20,618 nt of DNA from JACDET01 sp035568375 (GTDB taxonomy: Bacteria; Patescibacteriota; Microgenomatia; Levybacterales; UBA12049). The stretch is from assembly GCA_035568375.1 (NCBI GenBank), contig DATMOG010000031.1:1-20618 (forward strand). Reading direction: 5' to 3'. Positions 15,626 to 20,618 of the stretch are shown one piece after another (position 1 is the stretch's first letter; each line of letters begins with the position of its first letter). A program made the translations under genes and the position numbers. Under the pieces are notes generated by a model. The model had not been told where the DNA came from and did no database searches. It was given only the letters and a program-made list of their open reading frames with translations.

Positions 15626-18600
15626 TTAGATATTACTAAAACTCTTTTCAACCACTGAAAAGATGACATCCGCGTAGGATCTGTTGAGTGATTCTTGGGC
15701 AAAACTTTTTCCAATAAGATTGGAAAATACTTCTGAACTTTTATTCCAGTCAAAATTCCTTGCCCATTCTCGTGCTTGTTGTGAAAGTGACATTCTTAGA
15801 CTATGATCTTCACTTAATAACATCATCGCATTTGCAAATCCAGTAACATCTCCTGCCGGGACAAGAATTCCAGTTTGATTATTGATAACTGAATCTTGCA
15901 AGCCGTTCACCCTTGAGGCGATAACAGGAGTTCCAGCAGCATTTGCCTCAATAACAGTTATACCCCACCCCTCCATTTGTGAAGGCTGGATAGCTACCCA
16001 ACTCTTTGCTAACATGAATGATTTTTCTTGTTCAGTTACGCGACCATGAAAGGTAACTGCATGCTCAATACCAAGAGATATAACCAATTTTTTTAATTTA
16101 TAATAACTTTCCCCGCTTCCAACAATAGCTAACGTAGCGTCTTTTTTAATTCTAATTATTTTTGCAAATGCTTTAATTGCTATGTCTATTTTTTTATATT
16201 CTTTTAGTCTGCCAAGATAAATATATGAAGGATGGTCCGTTTTGGGATAGTCAACAAAATGCATTTCAGATACTCCATTAGGTATAATTTGAATATTTTT
16301 TTCTTTAGTGAAACCTAAATTTAGAATATCTTTCTGTGATGAAGGTGAAACAGTAACAACATCTTTATTTCTGTAAATTATTGGCATTAATTTCCCTTCC
16401 ATAAACGCAGCAATCATATTAAAAGGAAATTTTAAGAATATATAAAAAATTTCCTGGTGTACGTGATGAATAAGTAAGATAACTTGTTCTTTTGCATACA
16501 ACGGAGTAAAAAAAGGAACACCATTTTCACAATCAATGATAACATCATACTTTCCTCGAAATTTCAATATGTAGTAAATGAAACCAAATAAATATACTGT
16601 ATAGTTGCCGCCTCGACGATAGATTTCAACGCCATTAATGATTTCATATCTAGCATGCTTATTATCATTGCCACAAAATAAGGTTACTAGATTGCCGTCT
16701 TTCACCCATCGCTCTGCTAATTCATGGACATATACTTCAGCTCCACCAGCAAATTTATGATGCATATCTCGCCAATTAAATATAAGTATACGCATGTTAC
16801 TTTCAACCCCCTCAGTTAGTAACCGTCTCTCAAACAAACTTAAAAAACTTGCAATGTTATTTTCCATTACACGCTTGAGTCCAACACTTAACTCAAGCAT
16901 AATGAGAAAAATCAAATTTAATGAACCAATATAAGCAAATGATAAAATAATTTGATCTACTGTATCGTGATGGAAAAAGATAAAAGGTATTTGCAAAAGA
17001 ATTGCTGCCAAAGTTACGAATGTATAAGAATAGTTCTTTTTATAAAAACTAAATGTTGTTAATCGATAAGCAATGCTAAAACACATAACACCGAAAAGGT
17101 AATAACTAGTGTAAGGAATTACTACTGCAAATTTTTTGCTAAATACAACTGGAATAAGATAATTACCTTCAAGTCCAAAAGCAACGAAACCTATCCAATT
17201 AAGTAGGAAGGTAAAAAAGATAAGTCTGTAAAGATACGCTAAGCTTAATTTATTTTTCGAGACGTAGGCAGTTAGAATATTTGAACCAAACTGACTAACA
17301 AGAAAAACTGTTTTACCGATAAAAGAAACAAGAATATATAGCTGTGCATCCTCATAACTCAAAAAGTATCGAGCTAATAACATATCCATATTAAGCAAGG
17401 CAAAAAGAGGTAACCAACGGAGAATAAATGTCTGCATATTTACTTTTGATGTTAAAACAATTATTGGAGTTATCATTTTTTGTAATTTATTTATATGCAT
17501 ATTTGCATTGAAAAATTGGAAATCAGGCATATTTACTTGCACTTGCACTTGATCAATCGCTGGCTCCAGTGCTGGTTGAAAAATTGGCTGTGGCATAGGT
17601 TTGTATGCAGGCTGTGTAACGCCTATAGACTTCTTTTTCCCAAGATGGAATCCATGAATCGTTTTTTCCCAATAATGAGGTTTCAAAATGAGCTGATATA
17701 ATGCAATTGCTGCCGCAGTACTCATCATCAGCCAATAAATCGGAATTAACAAAACATATTTAGTGATATCCCATTGTTTACGCTTTCCAACAGCAATCAT
17801 ATAAGAATAAAGGAAGAGGAAATTACCAAAAATCCATGAACAAACAGCAAGATATGAGAATGGTGGTTGATAAATTGCAAGCATTACCGGCCCAACAATA
17901 GGGAAGGCGATGAAATATAAAATGGTAATAATCCACATAAAAGGATTAAGAAGAGCGAACATTATCTTCCCACCAACTGTAAATTGAAAAATCGCATTAT
18001 GCCACAAACCATTTGATTTCACGAAAGGCACTATATTACGCATATGTACCAAATATGTTTGCATATATCCCTTTATCCATCGCGACCTTTGCCGTAGCCA
18101 ATTTTTTGTGATACTCGTAGCCTCTTCATAAGTAGTTGAATCGATAATTGCTGTACGATATCCTTTCTGGAATAGTCGTACACCTAAGTCCGCATCCTCA
18201 GTAACATTGAAAGGATCCCATCCTTGTAATTTTTTCAAAATGGAAGTTTCAAAATGATTACTAGTTCCACCAAGTGGTAATGCTGAATTTAATGATTGCA
18301 ATCCGGGAAGAGTAATATCAAACCAGAGAGCATATTCCGCAGTAAAGAAACGTGTTAATAAATTTTGTCGTGAATTATAATAACTTAATTTTGCCTGTAA
18401 ACATTTTACATTTTTAGGAAGCTTCTGAAATGCGAGAAAAGCCTTTTTCAATTGTAATGGATCTGGCAAATCTTCTGCGTCATAAATCACCAAATATTTA
18501 CCTTTCGCATAGGATAAACCGTAATTACATGCTTTCGGTTTAGTTTTAGGTTGAGAATCAGGTACTATGACTGTACGAGCATAATAGGGAAGTACTATCT

Positions 18601-19792
18601 GATTAAATGCATGGATTGTCTCTATATCGTCTTCCTCAAGAAGAAACATTACATCAAGTTTTTCTTTTGGCCAATCAATTTTAGCAATTCCTTCCAAAAA
18701 TTGAGGAACGATATGAGACTCCTTATATAATGGACAAAGAATTGAATAAACAGGAAGGTTTTTTTCATCTAATGATTGGATTGATTCATCATCAATAGTG
18801 ATTTCATGATCTTTATTTAAGCTTCTTAGAACAACAAAAATATTAAATAGTGCATCGATAAAATAAAGTATACTCAATATAGCAATAACCATTCTTGCTG
18901 TTGGTAAAGGAAAGAGATAGAGTAGTAATAACAATATTATTGGTGTTCCAAGAAGAATAATTTTTTGCAGTAACGAGAACGTTCTGATCGCAGAATGCAT
19001 AGGCGTTAATGTTGTATGAGTAATATATTTCTTCTTTTTATAACTAACACCCGCACCTCTCATTGTTTCATCTTCAGGATATATGTCAAAATAAAATGTT
19101 CGTTTTAATTTTATATACAATGCATTTAAGCCAATTTCTAAAGTTTGAGCAAAAATATTTACTTTTGACCTGCCATTCTCTCTTGCAGAGAAAATAATTG
19201 GAATATTTTTAATAATAAAACCCGCTTGATACGCACGTGAAAGAAATTCTAAATCAAAAGTCCAAGGTGAAGAAGGTTGTGTTTTTGCTATGTGATAGAC
19301 ATCCTTTTTAAATACCTTCAATCCGGACTGAATATCTGTTTTTAATCCAAAAAGAATTTTGCCGAAAATATTTTTAAAACCTGAACTTAACACTTTACGC
19401 AAAGAACCATCATGATATTCTTTTCTATCTGCAACAATAATGTCAGCATTTTCTAATTCTTGCACCATTTCAGGAATGCTTTCAGGAGGATACTGCAAAT
19501 CCCCATCGATCATTATAAATATATCCCCAGTTGCATTTCTAAATCCTTGTAGTAATGAATAGGCTTTTCCTTTGTTTCCACTTTTACGAAATATCCTTAC
19601 AGTTGATTCAAGAGCGACACTTTCAAGCCATTCAAAAGTACCATCGGTAGAATAATCGTCAACATAAATAATTTCGTAAGCTGAACGGCATGTTGCCATT
19701 GTTTTCAACAATCTGTGATGAAATTGTTGAATGTTCCCTATTTCGTTATAAGTCGGAATGACTATACTTATACTTATTTTATTATTTACCAT
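15626..19792 (-). CDS. Four-part glycan-assembly fusion: GT2 + processive-type GT2 + half flippase + GT4
   Basis: One uninterrupted frame of 1388 residues from the ATG at 19792 (a TTG at 19810 would add six). Residues about 6-230 are a DPM1-like GT2: IVIPTYNE (10-17), DDYSTDG (45-51), DGD (96-98) and QSGLK. After two membrane segments (about 275-325), residues about 347-710 are a synthase-type GT2 with DAED (438-441), TED (531-533), QRSRW (568-572) and several C-terminal membrane segments. A Pro/Gln linker (about 727-754) follows. Residues about 802-985 match the C-terminal half of a MOP flippase, with six or so membrane segments. Residues 1000-1388 are a full GT4 with AGGAEVYVHELAERW and Glu1274-x7-Glu1282. 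All three transferase sites look intact and should face the cytoplasm. As first gene of the operon it may build and help export a lipid-linked glycan. Confidence 0.88.
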   Translation of the reverse strand: MVNNKISISIVIPTYNEIGNIQQFHHRLLKTMATCRSAYEIIYVDDYSTDGTFEWLESVALESTVRIFRKSGNKGKAYSLLQGFRNATGDIFIMIDGDLQYPPESIPEMVQELENADIIVADRKEYHDGSLRKVLSSGFKNIFGKILFGLKTDIQSGLKVFKKDVYHIAKTQPSSPWTFDLEFLSRAYQAGFIIKNIPIIFSARENGRSKVNIFAQTLEIGLNALYIKLKRTFYFDIYPEDETMRGAGVSYKKKKYITHTTLTPMHSAIRTFSLLQKIILLGTPIILLLLLYLFPLPTARMVIAILSILYFIDALFNIFVVLRSLNKDHEITIDDESIQSLDEKNLPVYSILCPLYKESHIVPQFLEGIAKIDWPKEKLDVMFLLEEDDIETIHAFNQIVLPYYARTVIVPDSQPKTKPKACNYGLSYAKGKYLVIYDAEDLPDPLQLKKAFLAFQKLPKNVKCLQAKLSYYNSRQNLLTRFFTAEYALWFDITLPGLQSLNSALPLGGTSNHFETSILKKLQGWDPFNVTEDADLGVRLFQKGYRTAIIDSTTYEEATSITKNWLRQRSRWIKGYMQTYLVHMRNIVPFVKSNGLWHNAIFQFTVGGKIMFALLNPFMWIITILYFIAFPIVGPVMLAIYQPPFSYLAVCSWIFGNFLFLYSYMIAVGKRKQWDITKYVLLIPIYWLMMSTAAAIALYQLILKPHYWEKTIHGFHLGKKKSIGVTQPAYKPMPQPIFQPALEPAIDQVQVQVNMPDFQFFNANMHINKLQKMITPIIVLTSKVNMQTFILRWLPLFALLNMDMLLARYFLSYEDAQLYILVSFIGKTVFLVSQFGSNILTAYVSKNKLSLAYLYRLIFFTFLLNWIGFVAFGLEGNYLIPVVFSKKFAVVIPYTSYYLFGVMCFSIAYRLTTFSFYKKNYSYTFVTLAAILLQIPFIFFHHDTVDQIILSFAYIGSLNLIFLIMLELSVGLKRVMENNIASFLSLFERRLLTEGVESNMRILIFNWRDMHHKFAGGAEVYVHELAERWVKDGNLVTLFCGNDNKHARYEIINGVEIYRRGGNYTVYLFGFIYYILKFRGKYDVIIDCENGVPFFTPLYAKEQVILLIHHVHQEIFYIFLKFPFNMIAAFMEGKLMPIIYRNKDVVTVSPSSQKDILNLGFTKEKNIQIIPNGVSEMHFVDYPKTDHPSYIYLGRLKEYKKIDIAIKAFAKIIRIKKDATLAIVGSGESYYKLKKLVISLGIEHAVTFHGRVTEQEKSFMLAKSWVAIQPSQMEGWGITVIEANAAGTPVIASRVNGLQDSVINNQTGILVPAGDVTGFANAMMLLSEDHSLRMSLSQQAREWARNFDWNKSSEVFSNLIGKSFAQESLNRSYADVIFSVVEKSFSNI
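16807..16813 (-). promoter_or_regulatory. Internal Shine-Dalgarno before the GT4 module of the fusion
   Basis: On the minus strand GAGGGGG (16807-16813) lies 11 bases before an in-frame ATG at 16795 (codon 1000). That ATG is exactly where a free-standing GT4 would begin (MRILIFNWRD), and gives a normal-length GT4 of 389 residues. It may be a relic of a once separate gene or a working internal start. The spacing is slightly long. Confidence 0.4.
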
Positions 19793-19868
19793 AATATATA
19801 GAACTAACAAAACATGAAAAAATACACAAAAATACTGAACTACAGATACCTCAGTTATGCTGACGAAT

Positions 19869-19898
19869 ATTATACACTATATACTATCTTATAGTAAA
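19869..19898 (-). promoter_or_regulatory. Promoter of the glycan operon with internal palindrome
   Basis: On the minus strand TTTACT (19893-19898) and a consensus TATAAT (19869-19874) are 18 bases apart. The leader to the ATG at 19792 would be about 70 bases. The palindrome TACTAT-CTT-ATAGTA (19882-19896) lies in the spacer and overlaps the -35 box, an operator-like position. Confidence 0.55.
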
Positions 19899-19944
19899 GT
19901 AGCAGAATGGAATAACTCCTTTTTCTGAGGCAGTCTTGTTTTTT

Positions 19945-19974
19945 ACAATAGCAGAATAATTTATATTTTGTCAA
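19945..19974 (-). promoter_or_regulatory. Second upstream promoter candidate of the glycan operon
   Basis: A perfect TTGACA (19969-19974) is followed after 18 bases by TATTGT (19945-19950), a weak -10. It would give a leader of about 150 bases that reads through the nearer promoter. Confidence 0.35.
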
Positions 19975-20223
19975 CACGAAATTTCTATTGTAATAGGATT
20001 GTATGAAATTTGTGTAAAGTTTCTTTATTCATTTAGTTATCTCAAATATAAATATCTATAATTCTCTTAAAATAAAGACTCATAGTTTTGATTAAATAAA
20101 TAAGTTATATTTATAGTTTAAATGCACTAGTCACTTTAGACTTTTATAAATAAATACAAATAATGAAAAACAAGTATTTTAGCTCAACTTTAACAAGCTT
20201 GATATACTTAAAGAAATATTGTT

Positions 20224-20276
20224 GACTACTTTAGAACTAAGATGAGTCATAATGATTTACTATTATGGGTTAACAT
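20224..20276 (+). repeat. Promoter-proximal module, copy 2
   Basis: The blocks GACTACTTTAG (20224-20234), TAAGATGAGT (20238-20247), ATTTACTAT (20255-20263) and GTTAACAT (20269-20276) match, in order, the minus-strand region 2031-1963 upstream of the sortase-substrate gene. The 8-base gap before TTTACTAT is kept, although the bases within it differ. Confidence 0.6.
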
Positions 20277-20283
20277 ATATAAT
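20256..20283 (+). promoter_or_regulatory. Plus-strand promoter candidate in module copy 2
   Basis: TTTACT (20256-20261) and TATAAT (20278-20283) are separated by 16 bases. No gene starts within the next 240 bases except the IS200-type transposase at 20527. Confidence 0.4.
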
Positions 20284-20493
20284 TATACTATCAGCTTTTA
20301 AACATAAAAATACTTTAGCCGCTAGACAAAACTTTTATGATTTTCCCAAAAATAAGTCTAAATTCATGTCCTATCTCAATAACCTTCGATTATTATGGAC
20401 TCACTGTTAAGTTTTAATAAAGAGGATAGGCTCACATCACAATAAGAAAATATCATTCTTGTCTTAAAGAACAAAAGATAATCGAAAAGATTT

Positions 20494-20618
20494 CCTCGAA
20501 GCTCTGCTTCGGGGTATAATGTTCACGTGAGTGAACATATTCTCAAGCGTCACAATAAAACATTGCTATTGTTTCATCTGGTATGTCCAGTAAAATACAG
20601 AAGGAAAGTATTTACGGA
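20494..20618 (+). mobile_element. Left end of an IS200/IS605-type insertion sequence (truncated by window edge)
   Basis: The stretch starts with a 9-bp stem (CCTCGAAGC, 20494-20502; GCTTCGGGG, 20506-20514, one wobble) with a 3-base loop. Next come TATAAT (20515-20520) and a second hairpin GTTCAC-GTGA-GTGAAC (20521-20536) that contains the transposase start codon. IS200/IS605 elements have no terminal inverted repeats; their single-strand transposase recognises hairpins near the ends, and the first hairpin suits that role. The true left boundary lies somewhat upstream of 20494 and cannot be fixed here. The right end is outside the window. Confidence 0.6.
20527..20618 (+). CDS. tnpA: IS200/IS605-type Y1 transposase, N-terminal fragment
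   Basis: Thirty codons are visible from a GTG at 20527. The peptide contains KRHNKTLLLFHLVCPVKYRR (residues 7-26), which matches the conserved opening of IS200-type TnpA, in which a basic or Asn-rich start is followed by a strand ending in CPKYRRKVL. The enzyme is a HUH/Y1 nuclease that moves single-stranded DNA; the HUH and Tyr motifs lie beyond the window. The GTG sits in the loop of a GTTCAC/GTGAAC hairpin, and no free Shine-Dalgarno precedes it, so translation is probably kept low, as known for IS200. It is cut by the window edge, so whether the gene is whole cannot be told. Confidence 0.75.
   Translation, partial: MSEHILKRHNKTLLLFHLVCPVKYRRKVFT

Larger units (their letters stand above)
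19975..20493. other. AT-rich gene-free stretch between operon promoter and IS end
   Basis: I find no coding frame longer than about 26 residues with a plausible start, and no tRNA-like or CRISPR-like structure. The recognisable content is the second promoter-proximal module (20224-20276) and a plus-strand promoter candidate (20256-20283) that point towards the IS. The gene this promoter once served may lie beyond the IS, or may have been lost. Confidence 0.5.

Noticed and set aside
17553..17735. A 60-residue minus-strand open frame within the large fusion
   Set aside because: It overlaps the coding strand of the Pro/Gln linker and flanking membrane segment in another frame and has no start signal.
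15626..19792. The large fusion as an assembly artefact
   Set aside because: The frame is continuous through linkers with sensible composition, and each part starts and ends at natural domain borders. Only read data could settle this, so the doubt is noted in the finding instead.
20583..20618. An ATG-started frame (MSSKIQKESIYG) at the right edge as a new gene
   Set aside because: The overlapping GTG frame from 20527 gives a clear IS200-type transposase start, so the ATG frame is a shadow.
20530..20618. A minus-strand frame ending near 20570 that could be the C terminus of a gene entering from the right
   Set aside because: It is antisense to the transposase start, only about 16 codons are visible, and nothing in it is recognisable.
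1..20618. Alternative genetic code (TGA as Gly or Trp), as in some Patescibacteria
   Set aside because: TGA ends the deacetylase gene in an ATGA overlap and the long genes have no in-frame TGA; the standard bacterial code fits.
1..20618. CRISPR array, tRNA or rRNA gene
   Set aside because: No regularly spaced direct repeats, cloverleaf-like segments or rRNA-like GC-rich blocks were seen on either strand.

Overview
The window is AT-rich and uses TGA and TAA as ordinary stops. It reads like an accessory cell-surface glycan locus of a Gram-positive-like bacterium with a small, densely packed genome. My best guess is a member of the Candidate Phyla Radiation (Patescibacteria, Microgenomates-like). 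The main support is a small secreted protein with a Thr/Pro linker and a LANTG anchor next to its own sortase, a combination I remember from those genomes. The taxonomy is inference and was not tested by any search.

Layout from left to right. (1) The 3' end of an endonuclease/exonuclease/phosphatase-fold hydrolase on + (1-486) is followed by two hairpins. (2) A minus-strand pair, sortase substrate then sortase (1912 to 759), has its own sigma70-type promoter, which is straddled by an 11-bp inverted repeat. (3) A minus-strand set (6321 to 2076) encodes two polytopic GT-C-like glycosyltransferases and a membrane-anchored TIM-barrel glycosidase-like protein. (4) Two tandem plus-strand kynurenine-3-monooxygenase-like flavoproteins (6469-9196) are transcribed divergently from set 3. 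(5) A tightly packed minus-strand glycan operon runs from 19792 to 9183: a 1388-residue four-part fusion (GT2, processive-type GT2, half of a flippase, GT4), a full flippase, a GT2, a GT4, a PIG-L/LmbE deacetylase and two GNAT/FemAB-like acyltransferases. (6) A gene-poor stretch of about 0.7 kb carries promoters and a second copy of the promoter-proximal module of the sortase-substrate gene. (7) The left end of an IS200/IS605-type element is cut off by the window edge.

A plausible joint reading is that the operon builds an oligosaccharide or polysaccharide on a lipid carrier. GT2 and GT4 enzymes would extend it, the flippase would export it, the deacetylase would expose amines, and the GNAT-like enzymes could acylate such amines. 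The GT-C enzymes would add sugars from lipid-linked donors on the outer face, the glycosidase-like protein would trim, and the sortase would anchor a surface protein. How the two flavoproteins fit is unknown.

The most unusual items are the four-part fusion with its internal start site, the duplicated half-flippase inside it, the tandem KMO-like enzymes, and the promoter module shared by positions about 1963-2031 and 20224-20276.
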